Origin: Proteus sp. FME41
GTDB taxonomy: Bacteria > Pseudomonadota > Gammaproteobacteria > Enterobacterales > Enterobacteriaceae
Assembly (NCBI RefSeq): GCF_014897315.1
Contig: NZ_JABUYL010000003.1
Span: forward strand, 124,001-188,000
Direction: 5' to 3'
Length of the DNA: 64,000 nt
The first letter of the stretch is position 1. Each line of letters opens with the position of its first letter. The notes beneath the pieces were generated by a model that saw only the letters and a program-made list of their open reading frames with translations, did no database searches and had not been told where the DNA came from. Below, piece by piece: positions 10,305 through 22,634 of the stretch. The position numbers were made by a program, and so were the translations under genes.

Positions 10305-11195
10305 ATGAAACTCAAAAAAATGGCAACGCTTCTTTCTGTTGTTGCATTAAGCGCCACAATCAGTGCCAACGCATTTGCCAAAGAATCTATCGCACTTGTT
10401 ATCTCAACGCTTAATAACCCTTTCTTTGTCACAATGAAAGACAGTGCACAGAAAGAAGCGAATAGATTAGGTTATGACTTAGTTGTACTCGACTCAATGG
10501 ATAACCCTGCTAAAGAGCTGGCTAACGTACAAGATCTTACGGTGAGAGGAACTCGCTTGATGCTGATTAATCCAACAGACTCTGACGCTGTGGGTAATGC
10601 TGTTATTTTAGCCAATAAAGCCAAAATTCCCGTGATCACGTTAGACCGTGTTGCCAACAAAGGCGAAGTTGTCAGCCATGTCGCTTCTGACAATCGCCTT
10701 GGGGGTAAAATGGCGGGGGATTATATTGCTGAAAAAGTCGCTAATGATGCCAAAGTGATTCAGTTAGAAGGGATCACAGGAACCTCAGCTTCACGTGAAC
10801 GAGGTGACGGTTTTAAACAAGCTGTTGATGCCCATAAACTGAATATACTGGCAAGTCAGCCTGCTGATTTTGACCGTACGAAAGGTCTTAATGTAATGCA
10901 AAATCTATTAACCGCTTACCCAGCCGTTCAAGCTGTTTTTGCACAAAATGATGAAATGGCGTTAGGTGCATTACGTGCATTACAAACTGCGGGGCGTACT
11001 GATGTATTAGTAATTGGTTTCGATGGTACAGATGATGGCATCAAAGCTGTAAATCGTGGCATGTTAGGCGCAACCATTGCGCAGCGCCCTGATCAAATCG
11101 GAATTATCGGCATTCAAACGGCGGATAAAATTCTCAAAGGCGAAAAAGTGGATGCTACAATCCCTGTCGAACTTGAGTTAATTATTAAAAAATAA
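10305..11195 (+). CDS. rbsB: Periplasmic D-ribose-binding protein
   Basis: Periplasmic receptor for ribose uptake and, in motile enterobacteria, for Trg-mediated chemotaxis. The 296-aa precursor has a Sec signal peptide ([19 protein letters not shown], cleavage probably after ANAFA near residue 25). The mature protein opens [16 protein letters not shown], and the ligand-site [17 protein letters not shown] and [15 protein letters not shown] regions are conserved. 42 bases separate it from rbsC. A strong stem follows before rbsK. Confidence 0.96.
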   Translation: MKLKKMATLLSVVALSATISANAFAKESIALVISTLNNPFFVTMKDSAQKEANRLGYDLVVLDSMDNPAKELANVQDLTVRGTRLMLINPTDSDAVGNAVILANKAKIPVITLDRVANKGEVVSHVASDNRLGGKMAGDYIAEKVANDAKVIQLEGITGTSASRERGDGFKQAVDAHKLNILASQPADFDRTKGLNVMQNLLTAYPAVQAVFAQNDEMALGALRALQTAGRTDVLVIGFDGTDDGIKAVNRGMLGATIAQRPDQIGIIGIQTADKILKGEKVDATIPVELELIIKK

Positions 11196-11207
11196 CAACC
11201 ATAAATA

Positions 11208-11231
11208 CCACGGAGTAAGCGTGCTCCGTGG
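11208..11231 (+). other. Intercistronic stem-loop between rbsB and rbsK
   Basis: Perfect 8-bp stem CCACGGAG (11208-11215) / CTCCGTGG (11224-11231) without a following T-run. Such structures often stabilise the upstream message, which would favour excess RbsB over RbsK. That role is inferred. Confidence 0.6.
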
Positions 11232-11276
11232 CGGTTTAAATCATTATAAAAACACATTTTCACAAGGATAAAGGCA

Positions 11277-12203
11277 ATGACAACCCCTCGCCTTGCTGTT
11301 CTAGGCAGCATCAATGTTGACCACATTATGAATATTTCACAATTTCCAAAACCAGGTGAAACCATTATTGGTCATCAATACAAAATAGCCTTTGGAGGTA
11401 AAGGGGCAAATCAAGCGGTTGCTTGCGGTCGCAGCGGTGCTGATATTACTTTTATTGCTTGTGTCGGTGATGATGCAATTGGTAGCGAAATAATTTCACA
11501 GCTTAAAACAGACAAGATCCATATCGATGCCATTAGTATTATTCCACAAACACCGACAGGCGTGGCGATGATCCTTGTTAATGAGCAAGGTGAAAATGTG
11601 ATTAGTATTGTTGCTGGCGCGAATAGTGCACTAACACCAACATATTTTAAGCAATATCATACTGTAGTTGAACATGCTGATGCTTTATTAATGCAATTAG
11701 AATCTCCACTTGATACCGTATTTGAAGCAGCGAAGCTAGCAAAGTCACACCACACAAAAGTGATTTTAAATCCAGCGCCAGCTCAACCGTTATCAGATGA
11801 GTTTCTGAGTTTTATCGATGTTATCACCCCAAATGAGACAGAAGCTGAAATATTAACAGGCGTTTCTGTGCATGATGAAGCGGGTGCCGCCAATGCGGCT
11901 AATATTTTACACAGTAAAGGCATCAAACACGTCCTTATTACATTAGGCAGTCGAGGAGTCTGGTTTAGCGAGCAAGGAAACGGGATGATAATTCCTGGAT
12001 TTCGTGTCGAAGCGGTTGATACCATTGCTGCAGGTGATACATTTAACGGTGCATTTGTCACTGCAATGTTAGAAGGCAAACCTTCAATTGAAGCGATTCG
12101 TTTTGCTCATGCGGCGGCAGCCCTTGCAGTTACCCGCCATGGTGCGCAATCGTCTGTTCCTTGGCGTCATGAAATCGAATCATTTTTAGCAGAGCGAGCA
12201 TAG
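11277..12203 (+). CDS. rbsK: Ribokinase
   Basis: ATP-dependent phosphorylation of ribose to ribose-5-phosphate. The 308-aa PfkB-family protein has the N-terminal GSINVDHI and the [13 protein letters not shown] substrate motif (about 41-53). The C-terminal anion-hole/catalytic motif [13 protein letters not shown] (about 244-256) carries the catalytic aspartate. E. coli RbsK is 309 aa. An AAGGATAAAGGCA ribosome-binding region precedes the ATG. Five bases separate it from rbsR. Confidence 0.96.
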   Translation: MTTPRLAVLGSINVDHIMNISQFPKPGETIIGHQYKIAFGGKGANQAVACGRSGADITFIACVGDDAIGSEIISQLKTDKIHIDAISIIPQTPTGVAMILVNEQGENVISIVAGANSALTPTYFKQYHTVVEHADALLMQLESPLDTVFEAAKLAKSHHTKVILNPAPAQPLSDEFLSFIDVITPNETEAEILTGVSVHDEAGAANAANILHSKGIKHVLITLGSRGVWFSEQGNGMIIPGFRVEAVDTIAAGDTFNGAFVTAMLEGKPSIEAIRFAHAAAALAVTRHGAQSSVPWRHEIESFLAERA

Positions 12204-12207
12204 AACT

Positions 12208-13230
12208 TTGGCAACAATGAAAGATGTCGCCCGTTTGGCGGGCGTTTCAACATCCACCGTTTCCCACGTTATCAATAATAATCGTTATGTCAGCGAAGGC
12301 ATTCGTAAAAAAGTTAATGACGCAATTCAAACCTTAAATTACGCGCCATCAGCTTTAGCGCGCAGTTTAAAAATGAACTGTACTCACACTATCGGTATGT
12401 TAGTCACCGCCAGTAGCAACCCGTTTTATGCTGAAGTAGTGCGCGGTGTTGAACGCAGTTGCTATGAAAAAGGTTATAGCCTAATTCTATGTAATACCGA
12501 AGGTGACTATGAGCGCATGGATAGCAGCCTTGAAACGTTGTTACAAAAACGTGTTGATGGCTTATTGTTGATGTGTACTGAAGCCAGAGCGCCTTCTCGT
12601 GAAGTTTTAAATCGTTATCCTCGTTTACCTATGGTTATGATGGATTGGTCCCCGTTTGAATATGGTGGCGATATTATTCAAGATAACTCTCTGCTTGGGG
12701 GAGAAATTGCTACCCATTATCTGATTGAAAAAGGCTTTACTGAAATTGCCTGTATTGCAGGCCCACAAGATAAACTCCCTGCAAAACATCGTTTGCAAGG
12801 CTATTACAATGCAATGCAAAAAGCGGGATTAGCTATTCGAGAAGAGTTTGTATTAACAAGTGATTTTGAATTTGCAGGTGGATTTAGTGCCATGCAAAAA
12901 TTACTTTCACTTTCGGCCTTACCACAAGCTGTTTTTGCCTGTAATGACGCAATGGCAGTTGGTGCTTATCAAGCTATTTATCAAAAAGGATTGCGGGTGC
13001 CTGATGATATTTCAGTCATGGGCTATGATGATATCGATCTCGCTTCTTATATGATCCCACCTCTTTCAACTATTCACCAACCCAAAGATGAATTGGGTAA
13101 ACTCGCTGTCAGCCAATTATTACATCGTATGGAAAATAGTGATGCTGATGACAATGTTCTAGTGCTTACACCCAAACTTATAGAGCGTGGCTCAGTGAGT
13201 AATTTTGTAAAATTAAAACAAGAAAATTAA
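12208..13230 (+). CDS. rbsR: Ribose operon repressor RbsR (LacI family)
   Basis: Represses rbs in the absence of ribose. N-terminal helix-turn-helix [21 protein letters not shown] (about 4-24) with the LacI hinge helix [11 protein letters not shown], followed by a periplasmic-binding-protein-like sensor domain. The TTG start (MATMKDV) is chosen because the E. coli gene has the same unusual leader; an internal ATG lies three codons on. 340 aa versus 330 in E. coli. It is the last gene of the operon; its operator lies at 7332-7349. Confidence 0.95.
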   Translation: MATMKDVARLAGVSTSTVSHVINNNRYVSEGIRKKVNDAIQTLNYAPSALARSLKMNCTHTIGMLVTASSNPFYAEVVRGVERSCYEKGYSLILCNTEGDYERMDSSLETLLQKRVDGLLLMCTEARAPSREVLNRYPRLPMVMMDWSPFEYGGDIIQDNSLLGGEIATHYLIEKGFTEIACIAGPQDKLPAKHRLQGYYNAMQKAGLAIREEFVLTSDFEFAGGFSAMQKLLSLSALPQAVFACNDAMAVGAYQAIYQKGLRVPDDISVMGYDDIDLASYMIPPLSTIHQPKDELGKLAVSQLLHRMENSDADDNVLVLTPKLIERGSVSNFVKLKQEN

Positions 13231-13602
13231 CACTATTATTGATGATGCATTCTTTTAAGATGAGAGCATTTGTTTTTAGTTATATTTATTAATTTATAAT
13301 TTTAATATCATTGAGTTAGATAATATTTAAAACCACTTTTATTTATCATTATTTTCTATTTAACTCTCTATATTTAGCCTACTTTTCTTCATTCTTTACC
13401 TCATAATCGGTGAAAGATGCAAATTCCTATCAAATCCATTATACTGTTGCCCTTTCGCATTATCTGATGTAGTGCTATTTAGCGCATTGCTTTAGAATTT
13501 TCACACTTAAATGATAATGTGTCCTTTAATTTATGGGACAAGTGTTATCCTCATTTTGACGATTAATCACGCCCCATTTTGATAATATTTGAGAGTATTA
13601 TT
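13231..13602. other. AT-rich intergenic region between rbsR and yjdM
   Basis: 372 bases without a credible ORF. A short inverted repeat, TGTCC / GGACA, lies around 13520-13540. The ribosome-binding site of yjdM is weak (GAGAGT). I see no clear terminator for rbsR. Confidence 0.5.
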
Positions 13603-13938
13603 ATGTCATTACCTTCTTGTCCTAAGTGCAGTTCAGAATACACCTATGAAGATGGTGCAATGTTTGTATGCCCTGAATGTGCTCATGAATGGAACGATGC
13701 TGAACCTGTAGCTGAAAGCGATGAACTCATTGTTAAAGATGCTAACGGTAACTTATTAGCCGATGGCGATTCAGTGACGATGATTAAAGATCTCAAAGTC
13801 AAAGGTAGTTCTACCATGCTAAAAATCGGAACAAAAGTAAAAGGTATCCGTTTAGTGGAAGGCGACCATAATATTGATTGTAAAATTGATGGCTTTGGAC
13901 CAATGAAGTTAAAATCTGAATTTGTGAAAAAGAACTAA
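13603..13938 (+). CDS. yjdM: YjdM/PhnA zinc-ribbon domain protein
   Basis: The 111-aa protein equals E. coli YjdM (formerly PhnA) in length. An N-terminal zinc ribbon, [25 protein letters not shown], is followed by an SH3-like PhnA domain ([28 protein letters not shown]). The frame extends eight codons upstream, but the ATG at 13603 gives the family start MSLPSCPKC. Despite the old name it is not an established phosphonoacetate hydrolase; its biological role is unclear. Single gene with a terminator after it. Confidence 0.92.
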   Translation: MSLPSCPKCSSEYTYEDGAMFVCPECAHEWNDAEPVAESDELIVKDANGNLLADGDSVTMIKDLKVKGSSTMLKIGTKVKGIRLVEGDHNIDCKIDGFGPMKLKSEFVKKN

Positions 13939-13994
13939 GATAATAAATTTTTAATAATTATCAAAATACTCATTTAGATAGCATCAACACTCTG

Positions 13995-14017
13995 AAAGGC
14001 GCTATTAAGCGCCTTTT
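13995..14017. terminator. Intrinsic terminator between yjdM and thiL
   Basis: AAAGGCGC / GCGCCTTT with a 6-base loop and T-run on the + strand. It serves yjdM and may also act on the converging thiL transcript. Confidence 0.85.
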
Positions 14018-14031
14018 TGTTTAGATAAACG

Positions 14032-15015
14032 TTATTCGTTATACTCGCTAAAGTGATCAAATCCTTTCAAATTAGGGTGTACGTCTTTACCATCACGTAA
14101 ATAACGGATCCCTTCAGCAATTGGCATAATTTGTCCGATACAATGAAAATCAGCACCTGTATGCGCCAACGCAATCTCTAACGCACCACGATTGATTTCA
14201 GGTACGGTAAAGCACAATTCATAATCTTCACCACCACTTAACGCCCAAATCTCCGCTTGCTCTTCACTGACTTCAGCTTTCATCGCAGGGGAATAAGGTA
14301 ATGCTTCTAAGTTAAGACGAGCGCCACAACCACTTGCAGTGAGAATATGATTTAAATCTGAAATAAGCCCATCAGAAATATCAATCGCAGATGTCGCTAA
14401 ATGGCGTAATGCTTGACCTTGTAGTAAACGAGGCTGAGGGCGTAAATGCCTTGCGACAAAATAATCGCTATGTTCTTTTTCTGTTGGTTGTAATCTGTTT
14501 TGCAAGACGGCAAGCCCTGCTGCACTATCACCTAAAAATCCAGTAACGTAAATCCAATCACCTATTTTAGCGCCGGAACGAAGTAATGCGGTTCCCTGTG
14601 GAACAAGCCCTTGAATTGTTATGGTTAAACTTAAAGGACCACGAGTGGTATCACCACCGATTAGCTGAATTGCATAATAATCAGCTAAAGCGAAGAATGA
14701 ACGGCTAAATGCTTCAAGCCACTCACTATTTGTATCAGGAAGCGTTAAAGCTAATGAGGCCCAAGAAGGATCTGCACCAACGGCAGCTAAGTCACTAATA
14801 TTTACAGCAAGTGCTTTATAGGCTAAATCTTCAGGTGAGATAGAAGGAAGGAAGTGAATGCCACTCACTAAAGTATCGGTACTAATCGCAACTTGTTGTT
14901 TTTCAGGTACTGTCAATATTGCGCAGTCATCTCCAATGCCTGTATTAACATCTTTTCGTTTTACAGGCTGTGAAGTGAAATATTGCTTGATAAGGGAGAA
15001 TTCACCACAAGGCAT
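14032..15015 (-). CDS. thiL: Thiamine-monophosphate kinase
   Basis: Phosphorylates thiamine monophosphate to thiamine diphosphate, the cofactor of DXS among others. The 327-aa AIR-synthase-fold protein shows GIGDDCAIL (about 22-30), [11 protein letters not shown], the [12 protein letters not shown] site (about 118-126) and the C-terminal [11 protein letters not shown]. coli ThiL is 325 aa. It is downstream of nusB, but a terminator-like hairpin separates them. In E. coli pgpA follows thiL; here the next gene is the converging yjdM, so pgpA is not in this place. Confidence 0.95.
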   Translation of the reverse strand: MPCGEFSLIKQYFTSQPVKRKDVNTGIGDDCAILTVPEKQQVAISTDTLVSGIHFLPSISPEDLAYKALAVNISDLAAVGADPSWASLALTLPDTNSEWLEAFSRSFFALADYYAIQLIGGDTTRGPLSLTITIQGLVPQGTALLRSGAKIGDWIYVTGFLGDSAAGLAVLQNRLQPTEKEHSDYFVARHLRPQPRLLQGQALRHLATSAIDISDGLISDLNHILTASGCGARLNLEALPYSPAMKAEVSEEQAEIWALSGGEDYELCFTVPEINRGALEIALAHTGADFHCIGQIMPIAEGIRYLRDGKDVHPNLKGFDHFSEYNE

Positions 15016-15060
15016 TATTTATTTCCTATTGCGCTGTGCACACTAAGCTAGATTAAACAA

Positions 15061-15081
15061 AAGGCCGGAAATACCGGCCTT
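15061..15081 (-). terminator. Terminator/attenuator between nusB and thiL
   Basis: AAGGCCGG / CCGGCCTT forms a GC-rich stem. On the minus strand it is followed by TTTGTTTAA. It would limit read-through from the rib-nusB operon into thiL. Confidence 0.7.
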
Positions 15082-15118
15082 GAATTATTTATTTACCATA
15101 GAGGAAACGTGAATAACG

Positions 15119-15535
15119 TTATTTTTTACGTCGTACTGTTGGTGCCGCTTTATCAAGCACGCCATTAACAAATTTATGGCTATCGTCAGCACCAAATACC
15201 TTAGCCAGTTCAATCGCTTCGTTAATCGCAACTTTGTAAGGAACATCTTCACGGAAGCTAAGTTCGAACATTGCTAAACGTAAAATCGCTTTTTCAACTT
15301 GGCCAAGATCTTCAAGTTGACGGGATAAATAAGGTTGCATTGCCTTATCTAAACGTGTTGCATTAATGGCAACACCCACTAAAAGCTCACGAAAATAAGC
15401 AATATCTACACCTTGGGTATCCTGCTCGGATAAAAACTCCAATTCCACATCCGCAATGTCATTTCCGGATAATTGCCATGAGTAGATAGCCTGAACAGCA
15501 CACTCACGAGCACGACGACGAGCAGCAGGTTTCAC
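15119..15535 (-). CDS. nusB: Transcription antitermination factor NusB
   Basis: Binds boxA RNA with NusE (S10) in rRNA antitermination complexes. The 138-aa all-helical protein starts [23 protein letters not shown] (arginine-rich RNA-binding helix) and has the conserved [16 protein letters not shown] segment. E. coli NusB is 139 aa. It follows ribE by 28 bases, the usual ribE-nusB arrangement. Confidence 0.96.
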   Translation of the reverse strand: MKPAARRRARECAVQAIYSWQLSGNDIADVELEFLSEQDTQGVDIAYFRELLVGVAINATRLDKAMQPYLSRQLEDLGQVEKAILRLAMFELSFREDVPYKVAINEAIELAKVFGADDSHKFVNGVLDKAAPTVRRKK

Positions 15536-15563
15536 AAAATTCCCCTTAAGTTAAAACAGATGA

Positions 15564-16034
15564 TTAGCCTTTTATGGCTTTAAGTACATTGATCATTTCA
15601 AGTGCTGTCATTGCCGCTTCAGCACCTTTGTTGCCCGCTTTAGTTCCAGCTCGTTCAATAGCCTGTTCAATATTTTCAGTAGTTAAAACACCAAAAGTCA
15701 CAGGGATCTCGCTTTGCATTGCAACTTGAGATAAACCAGAGCTGCATTCGCCAGCAACGTATTCAAAATGTGCGGTTCCACCACGGATAACAGTACCTAA
15801 TGCGATAACTGCATCGTATTTGTCGCTTTCAGCTAAAGCTTTAACTGTTAACGGTAGCTCATAAGCACCAGGAACCCAAACGACGGTAATATTTTCAGAG
15901 GAAACTTGTCCAATGCGTTCTAATGCATCAACTGCGCCTTCTAATAAGCTGTCGTTGATGAAATTATTAAAACGGGCAATTGCAATTGCTACGCGTGCGT
16001 TTGGCGCCGCGACAACACCTTTAATTACGTTCAT
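15564..16034 (-). CDS. ribE: 6,7-dimethyl-8-ribityllumazine synthase
   Basis: Penultimate step of riboflavin synthesis: condenses 5-amino-6-ribitylamino-uracil with 3,4-dihydroxy-2-butanone 4-phosphate; assembles as 60-mer capsids in many bacteria. The 156-aa length equals E. coli RibE (RibH). Conserved signatures are WVPGAYELP (about 53-61), [16 protein letters not shown] with the catalytic histidine (about 81-96) and GNKGAEAA near the C-terminus. Lies between ribD and nusB. The 212-base gap to ribD contains two GC-rich hairpins. Confidence 0.96.
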   Translation of the reverse strand: MNVIKGVVAAPNARVAIAIARFNNFINDSLLEGAVDALERIGQVSSENITVVWVPGAYELPLTVKALAESDKYDAVIALGTVIRGGTAHFEYVAGECSSGLSQVAMQSEIPVTFGVLTTENIEQAIERAGTKAGNKGAEAAMTALEMINVLKAIKG

Positions 16035-16054
16035 AGGTTACCTTTTTCTCCTAT

Positions 16055-16069
16055 CCGCGGGGCGCGGAT
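16055..16069. other. GC-rich hairpin upstream of ribE
   Basis: TCCGCG / CGCGGA stem with a 3-base loop, 21 bases before the ribE start on the minus strand. No U-run follows in the direction of the operon. It is not a recognisable FMN riboswitch. Confidence 0.4.
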
Positions 16070-16195
16070 TTTATCATATTCTTTCCTTTACTGCGCTCTG
16101 TTTTATAATTACACAGAAAAGGAGCCAAAAACCCTTGATAAATCAAGGCATTTAGTTGGCTGATAACAATGTCGTAACGACAGGAAATAACACAC

Positions 16196-16225
16196 ACGGC
16201 GCCATTTTACTACAAATAGCGCCGT
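16196..16225. other. Intercistronic hairpin between ribD and ribE
   Basis: ACGGCGC (16196-16202) / GCGCCGT (16219-16225) stem, about 20 bases past the ribD stop, without a clear U-run. Could be a processing or attenuation structure. Confidence 0.45.
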
Positions 16226-16246
16226 AGACACACTTATTTGCGTCTA

Positions 16247-17401
16247 TTAATAACGAGGTTTTAAGCAGACTCTGATATCAGAGCCCATTTGTTGAAGAGA
16301 ATCTATAGTAAATTCAGGTGCTTCTGACAATGATGTAAGTGGAGAAAGCGCAAATAACCCACGAGCATCATTTCCTAAAATTTTAGGTGCAATGTAAATA
16401 ATAAGCTCATCTACAAGCCCTGCTTCCAGCAATGCCCCCGCAAAATGTGCCCCACTTTCAACCCATACCGTATTAATATTGCGTCTACCCAGTTGCATCA
16501 TCAGTAACACTAAATCCACACCACTGTTTTTGCCATTGGTCGGTAATAAGATTTCTGAGACATTACCTTGCCATTCACTTGATTGTGATTGTGTACGAGC
16601 TAGCCAGCATTCACCTTCCAATTGTGTGATCTTATGGTTTGCAGTGACTCGATTTTGGCTATCCGTCACAATACGAATGGGCTGGCGTAAAGTATCTTCT
16701 GGATAAAGGGCTTTTACCTCATCCGAAAGTGCATCCCATCGCACATTCATTGACGGATCATCAGCTAATACTGTCGCACTTGTGGTTAAAATTGCACTTG
16801 CTTGAGCACGAAAATTCTGTACATCTCGACGTGATGCATGAGAGGTTATCCATTGGCTTTCACCTGATGCTAATGCAGTTTTTCCATCTAAAGAAGCACC
16901 TAATTTTAGCTGGATATAAGGAAAGCCTGTTCTCATGCGTTTGAAAAAGCCGACATTAAGTTTTTCAGCTTCTTGCATTAAAACACCGTGTGAAACATCC
17001 ATTCCTGCTGATAATAATTTGTGCAATCCACGCCCTGCGACTTGAGGATTGGGATCTTGCATCGCAACAACAACACGTTTTATACCCGCATTGATCAAAG
17101 CATCAGCACAAGGCGGTGTTTTGCCAAAATGACTACAAGGTTCAAGAGTGACATAAGCTGTCGCCCCTTTTGCCTTATCCCCTGCCATTTTCAATGCATT
17201 GACTTCTGCATGCGGACCACCAGCATGATGATGATAGCCTTCACCGATAATTTTACCGTCCTTAACAATCACACAGCCCACGTTAGGATTAGGCGATGTT
17301 GTAAAACGCCCTAATGCAGCAAGCTCTATTGCTCGGCGCATGTAAATCTCATCGTTATGCCATTCATCAGTACTTGAGTTGTTGCTGTTGTTATTTGTCA
17401 T
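16247..17401 (-). CDS. ribD: Bifunctional pyrimidine deaminase/reductase RibD
   Basis: Two consecutive steps of riboflavin synthesis. The N-terminal CMP/dCMP deaminase-like domain (about 16-150) has the zinc ligands HAEVNAL (about 64-70) and PCSHFGKTPPC. The C-terminal reductase domain (about 160-384) starts PYIQLKLGASLDGKTAL. 384 aa versus 367 in E. coli; the extra length is an Asn/Ser-rich N-terminal tail (MTNNNSNNSSTDEWH). The catalytic core begins DEIYMRRAIELA. It follows nrdR by 62 bases. Confidence 0.95.
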   Translation of the reverse strand: MTNNNSNNSSTDEWHNDEIYMRRAIELAALGRFTTSPNPNVGCVIVKDGKIIGEGYHHHAGGPHAEVNALKMAGDKAKGATAYVTLEPCSHFGKTPPCADALINAGIKRVVVAMQDPNPQVAGRGLHKLLSAGMDVSHGVLMQEAEKLNVGFFKRMRTGFPYIQLKLGASLDGKTALASGESQWITSHASRRDVQNFRAQASAILTTSATVLADDPSMNVRWDALSDEVKALYPEDTLRQPIRIVTDSQNRVTANHKITQLEGECWLARTQSQSSEWQGNVSEILLPTNGKNSGVDLVLLMMQLGRRNINTVWVESGAHFAGALLEAGLVDELIIYIAPKILGNDARGLFALSPLTSLSEAPEFTIDSLQQMGSDIRVCLKPRY

Positions 17402-17463
17402 AATAATTGTATGTAAATTTATTATTTATCGTTATTTTTCAAATTATTAAAATGAAACCTGAA

Positions 17464-17913
17464 TTAATCTTGTAATTTTGCAATTTCTTCACCAAAATCA
17501 CGAACATCTTCAAAGCTTCGATAAACGGAAGCAAATCGAATATAGGCTACTTTATCGAGTTTTTTTAGTTGCTCCATAACAAAATTACCAATTTCTTTTG
17601 AAGGGATTTCCCTTTCACCCGTTGCTCTTAACTGTGATTTAATATGACTTATCGCAGCTTCAACATCATCTGAACTCACAGGGCGTTTTTCTAATGCTTT
17701 AAGCATTCCTCGACGAAGTTTTTCTTCATCAAAAGGCTCACGTATTTCATCACTTTTTACGATACGAGGCATCACCAGTTCTGCAACTTCAAAGGTCGTA
17801 AAACGCTCATGACAAACAAGACATTGACGACGACGGCGCACTTGTGAACCATCACCAACAAGTCTGGAATCAATTACCTTGGTATCTACGGCTCCACAAA
17901 ATGGGCAATGCAT
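17464..17913 (-). CDS. nrdR: Transcriptional repressor NrdR
   Basis: Nucleotide-sensing repressor of ribonucleotide reductase operons. Zinc ribbon [15 protein letters not shown]...[10 protein letters not shown] (residues 3-36) and an ATP-cone domain (about 49-139). The frame extends to 17934, but MHCPFCGA at 17913 is the universal family start and gives 149 aa, identical in length to E. coli. First gene of nrdR-ribD-ribE-nusB. Confidence 0.96.
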   Translation of the reverse strand: MHCPFCGAVDTKVIDSRLVGDGSQVRRRRQCLVCHERFTTFEVAELVMPRIVKSDEIREPFDEEKLRRGMLKALEKRPVSSDDVEAAISHIKSQLRATGEREIPSKEIGNFVMEQLKKLDKVAYIRFASVYRSFEDVRDFGEEIAKLQD

Positions 17914-17970
17914 AGTTATTCCTACTTTTGACAATACTCATAAACAGTGTACCTGTTCAGTGAACAAAAA

Positions 17971-18000
17971 ACACCCTGTCAGTATACACTGGCAGGGTGT
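17971..18000 (-). terminator. Terminator after secF
   Basis: ACACCCTG-CAG / CTG-CAGGGTGT forms a long stem followed on the minus strand by TTTTTTG. It ends the yajC-secD-secF transcript before nrdR. Confidence 0.85.
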
Positions 18001-18029
18001 TTGCGATGTTTTATCAGAAAAACGCTCTA

Positions 18030-18998
18030 TTATGGTAAGAGTGTTGTCTGATCTGCACCCTCTTTTTCCACTTTTTGTACAATCAGGTGTTCGCGTTTCA
18101 TTCCCATTTTCAGTGCTAATGCAGAAGCCACATAAATAGAAGAAACAGTCCCGATTGAAACACCGATTAACATAACCAAAGAGAAACCTTCGAGCATTGA
18201 ACCACCAAAGATATACAGCATTAATACAACAAGTAATGTTGTTGCTGATGTCATAATGGTACGGCTCAATGTCTGTGTTAGAGAAACGTTCATAATCTCA
18301 TATGATGTTCCTCGACGGATCTTACGGAAATTCTCACGAATACGGTCTGATACAACAATACTATCATTCAGTGAGTAACCGATAACAGACATTAATGACG
18401 CTACAATGGTTAAGTCAACCTCTATGTGGAACAGGGAAAGAACACCCAGTGTGATCACCACGTCATGCGCAAGTGCAATAACGGCACCTAGCGCCAAACG
18501 CCATTCAAAACGGAATCCGACATAGATAAGAATACAGATAAGTGCAGATAACAACGCCATTGCCCCTGTTTGAGCCAATTCACTACCCACACTTGGCCCA
18601 ACAAATTCAATACGTTTAACTACCGCATCGTTATCAACTTTAGCATTGATAACATCGATAATTTTTTTACCTAATTCTTGGCCAGCCTGTCCTTCAACAG
18701 GAGGCATACGCACCATAATATCGCGGCTGCTACCAAAATTTTGTAACAGAGGATCTTTGAAGCCTGCTGCATCTAGGCTATCACGCATTTTATCAAGATC
18801 GGCAGGTTGACTGAGATTGATCTCAATTACCGTACCACCTGTAAAATCCAATCCCCAGTTAAATCCTTTCACGGAAATGATAGCAATAGAAGCTATCAAA
18901 AGCAGAAACGAAATACTAAAGGCGACGTTGTCCCAACGCATAAAGTCAATGACTTTACGACCATGGTTTAATTGTTCAACAGTATAATCCTGTGCCAC
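18030..18998 (-). CDS. secF: Protein translocase subunit SecF
   Basis: Inner-membrane partner of SecD that uses the proton gradient to help release translocated proteins. The GTG start at 18998 is chosen ([16 protein letters not shown]) because AAGGAG lies 7 bases upstream and the E. coli protein begins alike; longer readings add 15 unrelated residues. 322 aa. The family motif [15 protein letters not shown] follows the first membrane segment, and [17 protein letters not shown] lies in the fourth/fifth membrane region. 10 bases after secD. Confidence 0.95.
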   Translation of the reverse strand: MAQDYTVEQLNHGRKVIDFMRWDNVAFSISFLLLIASIAIISVKGFNWGLDFTGGTVIEINLSQPADLDKMRDSLDAAGFKDPLLQNFGSSRDIMVRMPPVEGQAGQELGKKIIDVINAKVDNDAVVKRIEFVGPSVGSELAQTGAMALLSALICILIYVGFRFEWRLALGAVIALAHDVVITLGVLSLFHIEVDLTIVASLMSVIGYSLNDSIVVSDRIRENFRKIRRGTSYEIMNVSLTQTLSRTIMTSATTLLVVLMLYIFGGSMLEGFSLVMLIGVSIGTVSSIYVASALALKMGMKREHLIVQKVEKEGADQTTLLP

Positions 18999-19008
18999 AA
19001 CGTGCTCC

Positions 19009-20856
19009 TTAAATAGACAGTTTCTTGACGCGTTTACCACCATACAGCAGGTTTACAATCGCACGTGTACCAACGATAGCGGTAAACATGGAGGTTGCAA
19101 CCCCGATAGCGGTAGTGATAGCAAAGCCTTTAATCGAGCCGGTACCGACTGCATAAAGGATCACCGCTGTAATCAGTGTGGTTAAGTTCGCATCAATAAT
19201 ACTGGAGAAGGCACCTTTGTAACCTTCGTGGATTGCTTGTTGTACTGAACGACCATTACGTAACTCTTCTTTGATACGCTCGTTTATCAGTACGTTGGCA
19301 TCAACAGCGACGGCGAGCGTTAATACGATACCCGCAATACCTGGCATAGTGAGTGTTGCACCAGGTAATAGTGACATTACCCCAACAATTAACACCAAGT
19401 TTGCCATTAATGCCGTACTCGCAATAATACCGAATTTACGATAGTAAATGATCATAAAGGCAACAGATGCAATCAGACCCCATAAACACGCTTCCAAGCC
19501 TTGCGTGATATTTTGCAGGCCTAAAGTTGGTCCAATGGTTCTTTCTTCAACAATTTGAATTGGTGCAATCAACGCACCAGCACGTAATAATAAAGACAAT
19601 TGACGTGCTTCATTTGCGTTTGAAATCCCCGTAATACGGAAGCTATTTCCTAAACGTGATTGAATATTTGCAACGTTGATAACTTCTTCACTTTTAACCA
19701 ATACAGCGCGATCATTTTCATCACGTTTACCGCTGTCTTTATACTCTACGAAAAGTGTTGCCATCGGCTTGCCGACGTTGTCTTTCGTAAAGTTAGACAT
19801 GATAGAGCCACCTGCGCTATCAAGTGAAATGTTCACTTGTGGTTGACCATATTCATCAGCCTGAGAGGTTGAATCAGTAATGTGGTCGCCCGTTAAAATA
19901 ACGCGTTTATAAAGAATCGTTGGCATGCCCTCACGGGTATATTTTACTTCTGAGTCGCCCGGAATACGGCCCGTCTCTAAAGCAGAAGGATCAACCACAG
20001 TATTGACTAAACGGAATTCTAAAGTTGCCGTTGCGCCTAAAATTTCTTTAGCACGTGCGGTATCCTGAATACCGGGTAATTCAACCACAATTCGGTCAGC
20101 GCCTTGGCGTTGAACTAATGGCTCAGCAACCCCTAACTGGTTAACACGATTACGTAAAATTGTGATATTTTGCTGTACCGCATAAGTACGTGCATCACGC
20201 AAACGTTCGTCAGTAAAAATAGCTCTTAATGAGTTATTGGCACCATCTCTAAAAATGAGATCTTGGTTACGACGAGTTAGGTAATCTGAAGCTTTAGAGC
20301 GATCATCTGAATTACGGAAACGGATTTCAACGCCATAACTATCCGTTTTACGGATAGATGAATACGGAATGCCTTCGTCACGTAATAATGTACGTAGACT
20401 TTCAACATTTTGTTCCTGAAGTTTACCTAACGCGGTTTCCATATCAACTTCCATTAGGAAGTGAACACCACCACGTAAGTCTAGCCCCAGTTTCATCGGC
20501 TCACCGCCAATGGCTTCTAACCATTTTGGTGTTGCCGGTGCAAGGTTAAGTGCAACAATGAACTGGTCGCCTAACGCAGGCAACAACACTTCACGGGCAC
20601 GCAACTGAATGTCAGGGTTACCGAAACGAGCCAAAATCGCACCATTTTCAAGTGCAATAGATTTCGCTTCAATTTTTTCTTTATCTAATAAAGATCGAAC
20701 TTGATCCAGTGTTTGCTCATTGGCGGCGGTTCCCCGCGCGCCAGTGATTTGAACAGCCGGATCCTCACCATATAGGTTAGGAAGTGCGTAAAGCAGACCG
20801 ATGAGGATAGCGGCTATCAACATCAGGTACTTCCACAAAGGATAACGGTTTAGCAC
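19009..20856 (-). CDS. secD: Protein translocase subunit SecD
   Basis: Larger subunit of the SecDF accessory complex. 615 aa, the same as E. coli. N-terminal membrane anchor ([24 protein letters not shown]), a large periplasmic domain with [15 protein letters not shown] (about 123-137), and a C-terminal bundle of five membrane segments with the [15 protein letters not shown] motif (about 519-533) carrying the proton-path aspartate. Downstream of yajC by 31 bases, as in E. coli. Confidence 0.96.
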   Translation of the reverse strand: MLNRYPLWKYLMLIAAILIGLLYALPNLYGEDPAVQITGARGTAANEQTLDQVRSLLDKEKIEAKSIALENGAILARFGNPDIQLRAREVLLPALGDQFIVALNLAPATPKWLEAIGGEPMKLGLDLRGGVHFLMEVDMETALGKLQEQNVESLRTLLRDEGIPYSSIRKTDSYGVEIRFRNSDDRSKASDYLTRRNQDLIFRDGANNSLRAIFTDERLRDARTYAVQQNITILRNRVNQLGVAEPLVQRQGADRIVVELPGIQDTARAKEILGATATLEFRLVNTVVDPSALETGRIPGDSEVKYTREGMPTILYKRVILTGDHITDSTSQADEYGQPQVNISLDSAGGSIMSNFTKDNVGKPMATLFVEYKDSGKRDENDRAVLVKSEEVINVANIQSRLGNSFRITGISNANEARQLSLLLRAGALIAPIQIVEERTIGPTLGLQNITQGLEACLWGLIASVAFMIIYYRKFGIIASTALMANLVLIVGVMSLLPGATLTMPGIAGIVLTLAVAVDANVLINERIKEELRNGRSVQQAIHEGYKGAFSSIIDANLTTLITAVILYAVGTGSIKGFAITTAIGVATSMFTAIVGTRAIVNLLYGGKRVKKLSI

Positions 20857-20887
20857 GGCAGTTCCCTTTTCCCTTTGGGGAAATTAA

Positions 20888-21223
20888 TTAAATAGCTTTC
20901 ATTGTGCCTTTAGGTAATACAGCGGCAACAAAGTCACGTTTGATAGTTACTTCTGTTGTTTCATTTAACTCAACAACGACATAGCCGTTATCTGAAACTT
21001 TAACAACACGACCGATTAAGCCACCTGTTGTTAAAACTTCATCACCTTTACCGATAGAATCCATCAGTTTACGATGTTCTTTAGTCCGTTTTTGCTGTGG
21101 ACGTAGGATCATGAAATAGAAAATCAGAACAAAAATCACTAACATTGGTAAAATAGACATAAAGCTAGCTTCAGGAGCTGCTTGTCCAGCAGAAGCAACA
21201 GCATCAGAAATGAAAAAACTCAT
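20888..21223 (-). CDS. yajC: Sec translocon accessory protein YajC
   Basis: Small single-pass inner-membrane protein of the SecDF-YajC complex. The 111-aa protein (E. coli 110) has one membrane segment (FMSILPMLVIFVLIFYFMIL), the conserved RPQQKRTKEHRKLMDSIGKGDEV juxtamembrane region and an SH3-like VVVELNETTEVTIKRDFV tail. Lies between tgt and secD. Confidence 0.95.
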   Translation of the reverse strand: MSFFISDAVASAGQAAPEASFMSILPMLVIFVLIFYFMILRPQQKRTKEHRKLMDSIGKGDEVLTTGGLIGRVVKVSDNGYVVVELNETTEVTIKRDFVAAVLPKGTMKAI

Positions 21224-21308
21224 TCACTTTTCCTCATTGTTGTCGATATCGACGATATTCAAGTTATAAGCCCAATATCATACACAGAATTGGGCTTTCT
21301 CGTATACA

Positions 21309-22451
<1,143 letters not shown>

Positions 22452-22634
22452 TCATCCTCCAAGCATCAGAAAAACAGTCCAATGCGAAATAAAAAACAGC
22501 ACATTCTAATCATTTGTTAGACGGCTGTATATGTTACTTCAATAAAAACCCGTACTTAGTCAAAGGGATTAAGCCATAAAATTGAAATAACAACTCATAA
22601 AATGAAGAAAATCGTTAAAAAGAATAGTAACTCT

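Noticed and set aside
16055-16225. FMN riboswitch ahead of ribE
   Set aside because: Hairpins are present but the conserved six-stem FMN element is not recognisable, and in enterobacteria it normally precedes ribB.
18999-19043. N-terminal extension of secF
   Set aside because: Overlaps the end of secD; the GTG at 18998 with AAGGAG matches the conserved start.
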